Source of the DNA: BAIKAL-G1 sp943370385
GTDB lineage: Bacteria > Cyanobacteriota > Cyanobacteriia > PCC-6307 > Cyanobiaceae
Direction of reading: 5' to 3'
NCBI GenBank assembly: GCA_943370385.1
Contig: CALRQT020000007.1
Coordinates: 1 to 64,000, forward strand
DNA length: 64,000 nt
In this document: positions 34,254 through 42,482 of the stretch, piece by piece
Numbering within the stretch: position 1 is the stretch's first letter
Layout: every line of letters begins with the position of its first letter
Notes under the pieces: generated by a model
Seen by the model: the letters and a program-made list of their open reading frames with translations, nothing else
What the model was told of the DNA's origin: nothing
Databases searched by the model: none
Translations under genes and position numbers: made by a program

Positions 34254-34667
34254 TCAAGTAAAGAGGCGGCGGCGAGGCACCACCTCCATGCCAATCGGAG
34301 CCAAAGCGATCATGGCCAGCTTGAGATGTTGGATGCCGAAGGGAATGCCAATGATGGTCACAAAGCAAGCCAACGCTGAGGTGAGATGGCCGATCGCCAG
34401 CCACCAGCCCGCCAGCACAAACCAAACCAGGTTGCCGGCAAAACCCAAGGGACCCGTGCCCAGGTCGTGGCGCCCCGTGAGTTCGACCCGGCCTACAGCC
34501 TCCTGACCAAAGGGCCAGAAGGCAAACGAACCGATCACAAAGCAGGCCCGCGCCCAGGGGATACCCACCAGGGTGATCGCCGCGACCAGGCCGGCCAGCC
34601 ACCAGCCCAGTCCCATCAGCACGCCACCACAGACAAACCAGATCAGATTGGCGATGAAGCGCAGCAT
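34254..34667 (-). CDS. YccF domain inner-membrane protein
   Basis: The 137-residue protein from ATG 34667 contains two copies of the YccF repeat: FIANLIWFVCGGVLMGLGWWL followed by TLVGIPWARACFVIG, then FAGNLVWFVLAGWWLAIGHL followed by TIIGIPFGIQHLKLAMIAL. Each has two membrane helices and the GIPxG/A-type loop. YccF proteins are common inner-membrane proteins of unknown function. A TTG at 34685 would add six residues; the ATG fits the family better. Confidence 0.88.
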   Translation of the reverse strand: MLRFIANLIWFVCGGVLMGLGWWLAGLVAAITLVGIPWARACFVIGSFAFWPFGQEAVGRVELTGRHDLGTGPLGFAGNLVWFVLAGWWLAIGHLTSALACFVTIIGIPFGIQHLKLAMIALAPIGMEVVPRRRLFT

Positions 34668-34862
34668 GGCCCGGGGCGGGGACAAGGCCCCGTCAGCGTA
34701 GGGCTCCTTTTAGGGACTCCTCAACAACACCCCGCCCCCAGAAAGGCCTTGGGAGGTGTCCAGCAAGACCCGGTCCCGAGCACCAGGGGAGTGGCGGACA
34801 CCAAAGGCCAGCTCCCATTGATGTGCTAAAATAATATCAAAGTTTCAGCGGAGGACCATCCT

Positions 34863-35114
34863 GTGCGCAGAGCCTCCCCAGGCCTGCCCGAGCACGCCCT
34901 TCCCGAGGAGACGTCCCCATTGCCCAACGAAGAGCGGACCGCCCGCCTCAGCGTGCTGATCGACCCCAAGAAAAAAGCCTGTTTCGAAGGCCTCTGCAAA
35001 CAGGAAGATGTGACCCCGTCCCAGGTGGTGCGTCAACTGATTCGGGAATTCATCGAATCGAGACTTGGGCCAGACTGGCAAAACCAAGTTCTCGGCACTC
35101 CGAAACGGGGCTAA
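34863..35114 (+). CDS. Ribbon-helix-helix (CopG-like) small DNA-binding protein
   Basis: The 83-residue protein begins with GTG, preceded by GGAGG (34850-34854) at ideal spacing, with an AT-rich TAAAATAAT -10-like element at 34827. After a 25-residue linker, RTARLSVLIDPKKKACFEGL and VTPSQVVRQLIREFIESRL form the strand-helix-helix of the CopG/Arc fold. It may be autoregulatory or an antitoxin-type protein, but no toxin gene is adjacent. The strong ribosome site and promoter suggest good expression. Confidence 0.75.
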   Translation: MRRASPGLPEHALPEETSPLPNEERTARLSVLIDPKKKACFEGLCKQEDVTPSQVVRQLIREFIESRLGPDWQNQVLGTPKRG

Positions 35115-35179
35115 AATAGAATTTCGCCATTAGCTCCAGCCCAGCCCATCCCTATTCAACCCTTAACCCCGGACATTCC

Positions 35180-35452
35180 ATGAGCGGCGAACGAATCGGC
35201 TTCCGTTACCAAAATGGCGATGCTGTGATTAAACGCAATCCCCAGGGGAGATCGAGGCGCGGCTGGGTCGTCTTACCGGTGGAGCAAAAGAATGCCCGGG
35301 GCACCATCATGCCTGCCTACATGATCCGCTGGCGCGACAGTGAGCGCCACGAACGGGTGCTGCAGCACATGCTGGTTGTCGATCCGGATCCAAGCCAACC
35401 GGAGAACCCAGAGATCCTGGATCCTGCCAATTTACCGCCAATCAAAAACTAA
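35180..35452 (+). CDS. Conserved small protein of unknown function, 90 residues
   Basis: The ATG at 35180 starts a 90-residue basic protein predicted to be mostly beta (ERIGFRYQNGDAVIKRN, GWVVLPVEQKNARGT, AYMIRWRDSERHERVLQHML) with an acidic Pro-rich tail. This strand pattern resembles a small SH3-like barrel, but no named family is recognised. It follows the ribbon-helix-helix gene on the same strand after 65 bases. Confidence 0.65.
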   Translation: MSGERIGFRYQNGDAVIKRNPQGRSRRGWVVLPVEQKNARGTIMPAYMIRWRDSERHERVLQHMLVVDPDPSQPENPEILDPANLPPIKN

Positions 35453-36119
35453 CCATAAACCGATCAATTCCAGCTTCTACACAGCGAGTGCGGCCGGCCA
35501 AAGTGAAGTCATAAACGGCCGCAAATGCTTGCCAGCACTCAATACAAGAGAAATAAGGAGCAGGCCTTCGAGGCAATAGCCCCAATAGATTGCCAAGTAT
35601 TGCATTAATCCCCCTTCCTAGGCGAAAAATCGCCTTGGTTGCAATTTGCCCCCAACGGGGCAAGGTCCGTAGTGGCTTTCCTCGGGCGTGGCCGTCCAAA
35701 CCGCTATTGCGCAACAAGATCCTATCGACGAATAAAAGCCTTCTCCATTTGAGCAAGGTCATGCCTGAGAAGAATGGCCGACCTGGCAGGAACAATCCTT
35801 GGCCATACTCCAGCCAACAAATCTTTTGACCCGCCCCTAATTTGAGCGCCAAAGCCCTAACAGTTGCCATGGCATCGGTAGCCATGGTCTATTTTACTGC
35901 CGCAAGCATGGGCGACCGACGTGAACCGGCGGCACTAGACGCGCACCCCTAACCGGCCCCAGCCCATCACTTGAGGCCTCCCAGGGCAAGCCAAAACCCC
36001 ACGATAGGCTACTGTTAACCGAAACATAATATCGAGTCCATCTATGAGCTCTACACTAGAAATACCAAGCGCCATCCCATGGATCAACCAAAGTTTGTCT
36101 CTCAGTTGGCCCAACACCC
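35453..36119. other. 667-bp region upstream of pstC
   Basis: No convincing gene is present; a 147-codon open frame on the minus strand (35442-35885) has atypical composition and no start context. The region should contain the pst promoter. A single TGTTAACC (36013-36020) resembles one unit of the cyanobacterial Pho box, but tandem copies expected for PhoB-type binding are not seen. Confidence 0.5.
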
Positions 36120-37076
36120 ATGAACCAAGACACCACAGCAGATCTGTTCCGGTTGCGACGAAGGCCGTGGACAGAAAAGATTACCGATCAATCCTTCAAA
36201 TGGCTTGCCAACCTGCTGGCTTCCTTGGTTGGCTTGATTTTGGCCGCCATTTTATTCACGGTTCTGGCCGGTTCCCGCACCGCCATGGGTACCTTTGGGC
36301 TGGGTTTCCTCACGACATCAAACTGGAATCCCGTTACCAATGAATATGGAGCCTTCACGGCAATTTACGGTACTCTTGCAACCTCCCTCCTATCCCTATT
36401 CATTGCAGTGCCCCTGGGAGTTGGCACCGCAATTTTTCTAACCGAGAATTTCATCCCGGTGAAGGGTCGCCAAATCATTGGCATGATGGTTGAACTCCTA
36501 GCGGCAATCCCATCGGTTGTGTTGGGACTCTGGGCGATCTTCGTCATGGAGCCCTTTCTCAGGCCCTTTCTGAATTGGCTGTACGCAACCTTGGGTTGGC
36601 TGCCATTCTTTTCAACGGAGCCCCAAGGCCCCGGCATGGCGCCGGCAATCCTGATTCTTGTGGTGATGATTTTGCCAATCATTACGGCGATTGCAAGGGA
36701 CTCCCTGTTGCAGGTTCCCACCGAATTGCGTCAAGCGGCCTACGGCATTGGCACCTCCCGATGGGGCGCCATTTTTCAAGTAATCCTTCCTGCCGCCATT
36801 TCTGGGATCACGGGAGGGGTGATGCTCTCCCTCGGCAGGGCCATGGGTGAAACGATGGCGGTAACGATGATTATCGGCAATTCAAATAATTTCAGCCTTT
36901 CCCTACTCGCCCCTGGCAACACCATTGCGTCGATGCTCGCCAACCAGTTTGGTGAGGCCGATGGCAGCCAAGTGTCCTCATTGATGTACGCAGCATTTGT
37001 CTTGATGCTGCTCACGTTAATCGTCAATGTGTTGGCCCAATGGATTGTGCGTCGTCTCAGCCTGCGTTACACCTGA
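36120..37076 (+). CDS. pstC: Phosphate ABC transporter permease PstC
   Basis: PstC is one of two membrane subunits of the high-affinity phosphate importer. The 318-residue protein has about six membrane segments, the first at residues 24-50, and the permease coupling motif region (ELRQAAYGIGTSRWGAIFQVILPAA). LGRAMGETMAVTMIIGN is the PstC/PstA signature. The following pstA starts 8 bases after the pstC stop. No phosphate-binding protein (pstS) gene is adjacent; it is commonly elsewhere, often in several copies, in picocyanobacteria. Confidence 0.95.
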   Translation: MNQDTTADLFRLRRRPWTEKITDQSFKWLANLLASLVGLILAAILFTVLAGSRTAMGTFGLGFLTTSNWNPVTNEYGAFTAIYGTLATSLLSLFIAVPLGVGTAIFLTENFIPVKGRQIIGMMVELLAAIPSVVLGLWAIFVMEPFLRPFLNWLYATLGWLPFFSTEPQGPGMAPAILILVVMILPIITAIARDSLLQVPTELRQAAYGIGTSRWGAIFQVILPAAISGITGGVMLSLGRAMGETMAVTMIIGNSNNFSLSLLAPGNTIASMLANQFGEADGSQVSSLMYAAFVLMLLTLIVNVLAQWIVRRLSLRYT

Positions 37077-37083
37077 GCCCGAT

Positions 37084-38001
37084 ATGACAACCTCTCCCCT
37101 CTCTTCGTCCGGCCAACGCCCTGCGAAAGCCGCCACGTCGTCCTTGCACCGCCGGCCAAACCTGCCCCGGAACCGCTGGAATGCCCTATTCACACTCCTA
37201 GCGGGGCTCTTTGCAGCGATTGTTGTGCTGCCCCTTGTGCTGGTTCTGGTCTATGTGGTGATCAAGGGTGGCTCCATGATGAGCCTCAAGCTCCTAACCG
37301 ATCTACCTCCAGCCCCTGGCATGACCGGCGGGGGCATCGGCAATGCCATCATCGGCACCTTGATTGTGAGCTTGATTGCGGCGTTGATTGCCATCCCCGT
37401 CGGAGTGGGCGGGGGAATCTACCTCGCTGAATATTCAAAAAGCGGGGCCTTTGCAAGTTTCGTTCGTTTTGGCACCAATGTTTTATCTGGCGTACCTTCG
37501 ATTATCTGCGGCGTTTTTGTTTATGGTCTGATTGTCGCCACCCGGATATTCTTCGACCAAAGTTACAGTGCCCTGGCGGGTGGCATTGCCTTGTCTGTGC
37601 TGATGCTTCCCACGATCATCAAAACAACCGATGAGGGCTTAAAACTAGTCCCTCAGGAGCTGCGCTGGGGGGCCATTGGCGTGGGGGCCTCCAAGTTTGT
37701 GACCATCACCCGCATCACCCTACCAACGGCCATGAAGCCGATTGCGACCGGAATTGTATTGAGTATTGCCCGCGCGGCTGGCGAAACAGCTCCCCTGATC
37801 TTCACAGCTTTATTTTCACCCTTCTGGCCAGAAAGCCTGTTCAGCCCAATCGCTTCAATGTCGGTTCTGATCTATAATTTTGCAATCATGCCCTACGACG
37901 TTCAAATTGCCCTGGCATGGGCCACCTCGTTTGTATTGGTCATGATGATTTTGATCATGAACATTTTTGCCCGTTACCTCGGCAGCCTCAACCGTATCTA
38001 A
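37084..38001 (+). CDS. pstA: Phosphate ABC transporter permease PstA
   Basis: The 305-residue protein from ATG 37084 carries a hydrophilic N-terminal 35 residues, then about six membrane helices. The diagnostic parts are YVVIKGGSMMS, GGGIGNAIIGTLIVSLIAAL, PVGVGGGIYLAEY, NVLSGVPSIICGVFVYGL and the EAA-like loop (VPQELRWGAIGVGASKF), then ARAAGETAPLIFTAL. The frame is open upstream into pstC, but the ATG just after the pstC stop is the sensible start. It is followed 33 bases later by pstB. Confidence 0.95.
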   Translation: MTTSPLSSSGQRPAKAATSSLHRRPNLPRNRWNALFTLLAGLFAAIVVLPLVLVLVYVVIKGGSMMSLKLLTDLPPAPGMTGGGIGNAIIGTLIVSLIAALIAIPVGVGGGIYLAEYSKSGAFASFVRFGTNVLSGVPSIICGVFVYGLIVATRIFFDQSYSALAGGIALSVLMLPTIIKTTDEGLKLVPQELRWGAIGVGASKFVTITRITLPTAMKPIATGIVLSIARAAGETAPLIFTALFSPFWPESLFSPIASMSVLIYNFAIMPYDVQIALAWATSFVLVMMILIMNIFARYLGSLNRI

Positions 38002-38034
38002 TCGTTCGTCTCCACCTTCCTTTCCCCTAATGCC

Positions 38035-38871
38035 ATGAACACCTCCATCAACCCCTCCTCCAGGCCCCAGACGACCACCCCTGCCCCTGATACTTGCCTA
38101 TCGCTGGAGAATGTCAGCATCAGCTATGGCAACGGTAAAAATGTTGCTGTCAACAATGTTTTCATGGAAATCCCCAAGGGGAAAGTAACAGCCTTTATTG
38201 GGCCCTCCGGCTGCGGCAAATCGACGGTTCTGCGGGCTCTCAACCGCATGAATGATCTGATCGAAGGCTGCGGCCTCACGGGCCGGGTGCTGTTTGATGG
38301 CCAAGACCTCTATGACAAGCGGGTCGATCCCGTCGAGGTGCGCCGGCGCATTGGTATGGTTTTCCAAAAGCCCAACCCATTTCCGAAATCGATCTACGAG
38401 AACATTGCCTTTGGTGCCCGCATCAATGGTTATCAAGGAGACATGGATGAGCTGGTCGAAAGTTCATTGCGGAAGGCGGCCCTCTGGGACGAGGCCAAGG
38501 ACAAACTCAAGGAGAGCGGCTTTTCCCTCTCGGGTGGCCAGCAGCAGCGCCTGTGCATCGCCCGCACGATTGCGGTGGAACCGGAGGTGATCCTGATGGA
38601 TGAACCTTGTTCGGCGCTCGATCCGATCTCGACCTTAAAAATCGAAGAAACGATGCACGAACTCAAGAAAACCTTCACCATCGTGATCGTGACCCATAAC
38701 ATGCAGCAGGCAACGCGGGTATCCGATCTGACTGGCTTCTTCAATGTGACTAGCCTGGCCGACTATGACGGCAAAGTGGGGTGCCTTGAAGAGTTTGGTG
38801 AAACCGAACGCATCTTCAATTCGCCTGCCCAGCAAGCGACTCAGGATTATGTTTCTGGCCGATTCGGCTAG
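38035..38871 (+). CDS. pstB: Phosphate ABC transporter ATP-binding protein PstB
   Basis: The 278-residue ATPase drives phosphate uptake through PstCA. It has Walker A GPSGCGKST, the PstB-specific DLYDKRVDPVEVRRRIGMVF and FQKPNPFPKSIYENIAFG stretches, the signature LSGGQQQRLCIAR, Walker B EVILMDEPCSALDP, and the switch VTHNMQQA. The N-terminal 22 residues are a Ser/Pro-rich extension. It ends the pst operon; no phoU follows. Confidence 0.96.
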   Translation: MNTSINPSSRPQTTTPAPDTCLSLENVSISYGNGKNVAVNNVFMEIPKGKVTAFIGPSGCGKSTVLRALNRMNDLIEGCGLTGRVLFDGQDLYDKRVDPVEVRRRIGMVFQKPNPFPKSIYENIAFGARINGYQGDMDELVESSLRKAALWDEAKDKLKESGFSLSGGQQQRLCIARTIAVEPEVILMDEPCSALDPISTLKIEETMHELKKTFTIVIVTHNMQQATRVSDLTGFFNVTSLADYDGKVGCLEEFGETERIFNSPAQQATQDYVSGRFG

Positions 38872-39326
38872 ATCGGCCGGCGCAGCAGAAACCCCTTTCC
38901 CACCTACTGCATCGCAGCGGTGAACGAGGCCGACCGGCTTTCTTAAGCCTGGTCGAGCCTTGAATCGCCTGCTGGCCCCCCAACCACAAAAGGAGCGTGG
39001 GGCCCCATCGTGTGGCTTGCTGATCTGATGTTTCGCTGAACTTATTTGCTTGCCTATTGAGGCTAAAAGGCAGGCCTGCCAGCATCGCTTTTAAAGCCCT
39101 GTATCAAGCCAAAGGCAGGGCGACGATCCCTACTAAATGTAAGAGCCGCTACAAAACGCTCGACTGCTGCCACAGGCCAAGGTGATAATCCTTGGAAATC
39201 ACCACAGAACAGGCTGTTCTGCCCCCGTCAAGCCGCACGTCAGCAGGGGCACGGTTATAACGCTAATGTTAGGAGATTGGATCCCGTTGGATCCCGCCCG
39301 CCTGCGTCAGTCAAGAGGAAACGCCA
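38872..39326. other. 455-bp intergenic region after pstB
   Basis: No gene is supported in this stretch, and no clear T-tailed terminator after pstB is seen. A ribosome-site-like AGAGGA occurs at 39314-39319 directly before the next TTG start. Confidence 0.45.
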
Positions 39327-39584
39327 TTGGAAGAGTTCAAAGGAGTATTTCAAAGCGAGGGGATCCAGTCCCCCATGGAAGGCCACAGTGGCTATAGGGG
39401 TGCCAACTGGTCTCCAGAACGGCTGGCCTTTCACCAGAACTTGGAAACCTTTGCCGACCGCATTGGCTTGATTGTGGGCCTACAGGCCAACGGCAAAATT
39501 GGCCAGGATCAGGCTTTTGAAGAAATCCGTAAATTATGGTCCCAGTTAAAGGCCAGCAGCAAGGAACTACTAAGCGACCATTGA
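39327..39584 (+). CDS. Cyanobacterial small conserved protein (DUF7219-like)
   Basis: The 85-residue protein starts with TTG at 39327, supported by an AGAGGA ribosome site eight bases upstream. The core, GYRGANWSPERLAFHQNLET followed by FADRIGLIVGLQANGKIGQ and EEIRKLWSQLKASSKEL, matches the pattern I remember for a small family restricted to cyanobacteria (listed as DUF7219), of unknown function. It is soluble and helical. It has no close neighbours on its strand. Confidence 0.65.
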   Translation: MEEFKGVFQSEGIQSPMEGHSGYRGANWSPERLAFHQNLETFADRIGLIVGLQANGKIGQDQAFEEIRKLWSQLKASSKELLSDH

Positions 39585-39769
39585 ACATTATGGATAGGGC
39601 TAAATTCGCGCTACGAAGTTTATCTTAATCATCAGATTATTTCATTGTTTAGGGGATCAGATTGCAAAGCCCTAATCTTGATCGGCGATGCTTTCCATGT
39701 TGCCCTTAGGGGCTAGGGATTGCTTTGGCCTAGTTTCTAGCAAAAGAGATAGGCCATGCCAGCTAGCCA

Positions 39770-40036
39770 TCAGGGAATGTCGGTGGTCAGCCGGGTAGCG
39801 ACCCGATAGCAGGCCAACCAGCGATTGACCCGGTGCCGCTGGCGCCCGGGCACCTCGCCAATCAACTGGCCCAATTCCAGGGCCCCCAGGCGATGCAGAT
39901 CCCTCACATCGATATGCCAGAGGGCCTCGGCCTCTCGAATCAAGCGCGCCCAGCTGCGGGCGTCCTGCCAACGCCGCACAATCCGACGCACCTGGCGGCC
40001 CCCAGGCGGCGGTCCGTTGATGGGCGGTGGGGCCAT
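39770..40036 (-). CDS. Conserved small basic protein, 88 residues
   Basis: From ATG 40036 the frame encodes 88 residues rich in Arg and Trp (RQVRRIVRRWQDARSWARLI, then ALWHIDVRDLHRLGALELGQ and VNRWLACYRVATRLTTDIP). The upstream extension to 40123 would read through the hairpin region and is not protein-like. The strongly basic helical N-terminus suggests nucleic-acid contact, but there is no recognised domain. It is downstream of the exonuclease gene on the same strand, separated by a hairpin. Confidence 0.6.
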   Translation of the reverse strand: MAPPPINGPPPGGRQVRRIVRRWQDARSWARLIREAEALWHIDVRDLHRLGALELGQLIGEVPGRQRHRVNRWLACYRVATRLTTDIP

Positions 40037-40074
40037 GGGATGGCAACGTTTCCCCCAAGCTTGATCAGGCCAAG

Positions 40075-40107
40075 CCCCACTCGCCCGTGGGCCACGGGCG
40101 AGTGGGG
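40075..40107 (-). terminator. 15-bp perfect hairpin after the exonuclease gene
   Basis: CCCCACTCGCCCGTG (40075-40089) and CACGGGCGAGTGGGG (40093-40107) pair perfectly over 15 bases with a three-base loop. It sits 48 bases past the exonuclease stop and before the next start on the minus strand. It lacks a T tract, so it may act as a factor-assisted terminator or as a mobile palindromic element. Confidence 0.6.
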
Positions 40108-40155
40108 GGTGGGCTAACCCCATCCCTGGCTGGGACTCGGGGCTGGAGAAGGGAT

Positions 40156-41160
40156 TTAGATCCCTGGAGCGACTTCCGCGTCCGCCAGTTCCACCGGAAA
40201 CGTCAGCAAGGTCACTTCCCGCTGGGACAGCCGACGACTCCAGGCGCCTCGCAGGGGCTCATTCCAGCGGAAGCCTGCCTCCCGGGCGCGATGGCGTTCG
40301 GCGTAGCTCAGGCAGGCCCGGTAGAGCTGGCGGGGTTCAAGCCCCTCCTGCAGCAGGGCGTCAAGATCGGCGCAGCGCTCGAACACCTGGGCGATGTAGA
40401 TGCAATCGGTGAGGGCCCGATGGGCTGCCCAAACCGGAACGCCGTAGGCCAGGGCCAGATCCCGCACCGAAGGCGTGGGTTTCAAGCGCAGGGACGCGGG
40501 CCAGCGCATGTCTTCCATGGTGCAGAGCCAGGGTTTGGTGATCGCCGGCAGGGGCTCGCGGCCAAACCAGGCCCGATCGAATTTGACGTTATGGGCGACC
40601 ACCAGATCGGCGGCAGCCAGCATGGCCTCGAAAAAATGCAGGCCCGCCTGCCAGGGCTGGGGGGTGCGACTGACGGCGGCGCTGATGCCATTGATCGGCT
40701 CGGCCGGATTGTCCTGGCAGGGCAGAAGGAACGACACCTGGTCCAACACGGCCCGCTCGGCCACATGGAACAGCACGGCACCGATTTCGATGCAGTGGTC
40801 CCGCTCGCTTTGCAGGCCGGTGGTTTCCGTATCGAGGATCAGCAGCCGTTCCGGCAGGCGGCGATCGGCCGGCCCCGATCGGAAGCTGGGCAATTGCACC
40901 AACGATGGGGCCGGGGAGGGGTCGATCGAATCGGCGGCCTCGATTGCAGCAAGCGCGATCTCTGCGGAGGAGGCGCTGGCCATTGAGTCCGGCTGGTGTA
41001 ATTCCGGCTTCACCCGTTTGGGTTGGCCCTGGTTTGGCTGGGCCTGGTTTGGCTGCCCCTTGTTTGGTTGGCCCACTTTGGGAGCGGCCTCGGCGGGCTC
41101 CAGCTCAGGCCAGAAGGAGGGTTGGGCGATCAGGTCGCTGCTCATCGCCTGCTTCTCCAT
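40156..41160 (-). CDS. DnaQ-like DEDDh 3'-5' exonuclease
   Basis: The protein from ATG 41160 is 334 residues. The exonuclease domain (about 100-285) has ExoI LLILDTETTGLQ (Asp-x-Glu), ExoII AHNVKFDRAWF (Asp) and ExoIII AHRALTDCIYIAQV (His-x4-Asp), the DEDDh set typical of the DNA polymerase III epsilon-type family. A separate C-terminal region of about 60 residues is rich in Arg. The first 95 residues are low complexity and include GQPNKGQPNQAQPNQGQP, coded by 15-bp repeats. It is not fused to a polymerase, so it may act as a free repair or RNA exonuclease. A frame start at 41358 overlaps the divergent prxQ gene and is rejected. Confidence 0.88.
   Translation of the reverse strand: MEKQAMSSDLIAQPSFWPELEPAEAAPKVGQPNKGQPNQAQPNQGQPKRVKPELHQPDSMASASSAEIALAAIEAADSIDPSPAPSLVQLPSFRSGPADRRLPERLLILDTETTGLQSERDHCIEIGAVLFHVAERAVLDQVSFLLPCQDNPAEPINGISAAVSRTPQPWQAGLHFFEAMLAAADLVVAHNVKFDRAWFGREPLPAITKPWLCTMEDMRWPASLRLKPTPSVRDLALAYGVPVWAAHRALTDCIYIAQVFERCADLDALLQEGLEPRQLYRACLSYAERHRAREAGFRWNEPLRGAWSRRLSQREVTLLTFPVELADAEVAPGI
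41016..41075. repeat. Four 15-bp tandem units in the exonuclease N-terminus
   Basis: Four 15-base units (41016-41030, -41045, -41060, -41075; consensus GGTTTGGCTGGCCCT on the plus strand) encode the GQPNx repeat in the N-terminal linker of the exonuclease. The array keeps frame. Confidence 0.8.
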
Positions 41161-41263
41161 GCCGGTTGGAGCTGCCGAACCGTCCCCATGATCCCAGCTT
41201 GCCCAGGCAGGCGCCAGGACACCCGGGACCCTTCTTAGGCTCAGGCCACCGATTTTATTTCCC

Positions 41264-41728
41264 TTGGCCAAAGCGCTCAGCACCGGAGACCGGGCCCCCC
41301 TAGTCGCCCTGGTCGACCAGGACGGCAGCGAACGCCGCAGTGACCAACTCCAGGGCAAGCCCCTGGTGCTGTTCTTCTATCCCAAGGACGACACCCCCGG
41401 CTGCACCATGGAGGTGTGCGCCTTCCGCGATCAATACAGCGCCTTTACCGATCTCGGAGCGGTGGTTTGGGGGGTGAGCGGCGATGACGCGGCCAGCCAC
41501 CAACGCTTTGCCCAGCGCCATGGGCTGCCCTTCCCCCTGCTGGTGGACCGCGGCAACCAGTTGCGCCAGGCCTTTGGCGTGCCCAACAGCCTGTTCGTGG
41601 TGCCGGGGCGGGTCACCTACCTGATCGACGGGGGCGGCGTGATTCGCCATGTCTTCAACAACCTGCTCGATGGCGCCGCCCATGGCAGCGACGCCCTGAA
41701 GGCCCTGCAGCAGCTGACCGCTCCATGA
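41264..41728 (+). CDS. Peroxiredoxin Q / Bcp thiol peroxidase
   Basis: PrxQ reduces hydrogen and alkyl peroxides with thioredoxin. The 154-residue protein from TTG 41264 has GDRAPLVALVDQDG, LVLFFYPKDDTPGCTMEVCAFRD with peroxidatic Cys47 and resolving Cys52 (C-x4-C, as in PrxQ), and the FGVPNSLF region. The start codon is divergent from the exonuclease by 103 bases. Its stop overlaps the ATG of the DUF1350 gene by four bases (ATGA). Confidence 0.93.
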   Translation: MAKALSTGDRAPLVALVDQDGSERRSDQLQGKPLVLFFYPKDDTPGCTMEVCAFRDQYSAFTDLGAVVWGVSGDDAASHQRFAQRHGLPFPLLVDRGNQLRQAFGVPNSLFVVPGRVTYLIDGGGVIRHVFNNLLDGAAHGSDALKALQQLTAP

Positions 41729-42471
41729 GCCGTTGGCAGCAGCAGGGCAGCCTCTGGTGCCTGACGCCGCCCCAACCGCGGGGACTGGTGGAATTCATCG
41801 GCGGCAGCTACCTGGCCGCCTCGCCCCAGCTCAGCTACCGGCGCCTGCTCGAGGCCCTGGCCCGCCGGGGCCTGGCGATCCGGGCCTTTAGCTATGTGCC
41901 CGGCTTCGACCACCAGGACCAGGCCAATGGGGCCTGGAAGGCGTTTCGCCGGGCCCGCGACGCCATGCCCCTTGGCCCCCAGGCGGCCAACGCTGACCCC
42001 CAGTGGAAACCGTTACGGCTGGGCCACAGCTTGGGCTGCAAATTGCACCTGCTGGCTCCGGACAATGGCCGGGGCAGCAGCGCCCTGGTGGCCTTGAGCT
42101 TCAACAATTTCTCAGCCGACCGCTCGATTCCCCTGCTGGCGGAGCTGGCTCCGCGGTTGGGCTTCAGCAGCGAGTTCAGTCCGTCGCCCAGTGAAACCCT
42201 GCGCCTGGTGGCCTCCAGCTATCGCCAACCCAGCAATTTGCTGATCCGGTTTCGCTCCGACCAGCTCGATCAAAGCCCCAGGCTGCTGGCGGCCCTGCAG
42301 GAGCGGGCCGGCGACCAAAGCCAGCTTCTGGAGCTCCCCGGCGACCACCTCACCCCCGCCAGCGCTGGTTTGCGCCAGAACGTGCTGGGCGCCTGGGCCG
42401 ACGATCCCAAGCGCCACCAACAACTTGAGCAGCTGGCCGATCGCATCAGCGGCTGGCCCACCAGCCCCTAG
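41725..42471 (+). CDS. DUF1350 family alpha/beta-hydrolase-like protein
   Basis: The 248-residue protein shows the DUF1350 pattern: GLVEFIGGSYLAASPQLSYR, RAFSYVPGFDHQDQANGAW and LGHSLGCKLHLLA, which is a nucleophile-elbow-like GHSLG motif. VALSFNNFSADRSIPL and ELPGDHLTPAS, with a potential catalytic His, follow. Members occur in cyanobacteria and plastids and have no assigned substrate. Translational coupling to PrxQ suggests joint expression. Confidence 0.88.
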   Translation: MSRWQQQGSLWCLTPPQPRGLVEFIGGSYLAASPQLSYRRLLEALARRGLAIRAFSYVPGFDHQDQANGAWKAFRRARDAMPLGPQAANADPQWKPLRLGHSLGCKLHLLAPDNGRGSSALVALSFNNFSADRSIPLLAELAPRLGFSSEFSPSPSETLRLVASSYRQPSNLLIRFRSDQLDQSPRLLAALQERAGDQSQLLELPGDHLTPASAGLRQNVLGAWADDPKRHQQLEQLADRISGWPTSP

Positions 42472-42482
42472 GCCCAGGGGCT
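42463..42482. terminator. Hairpin between convergent DUF1350 and acsA genes
   Basis: AGCCCCT (42463-42469) and AGGGGCT (42476-42482) form a perfect 7-bp stem with a six-base loop. It overlaps the stop codons of both convergent genes, so it may act on both transcripts. Confidence 0.5.

Noticed and set aside
35442..35885. 147-codon open frame on the minus strand before pstC
   Set aside because: Atypical composition, no recognised motif, overlaps the end of a better-supported gene and lies in the expected pst promoter region.
36013..36020. Single Pho-box-like TGTTAACC upstream of pstC
   Set aside because: Only one unit is present; cyanobacterial Pho boxes need tandem copies, so chance is likely.
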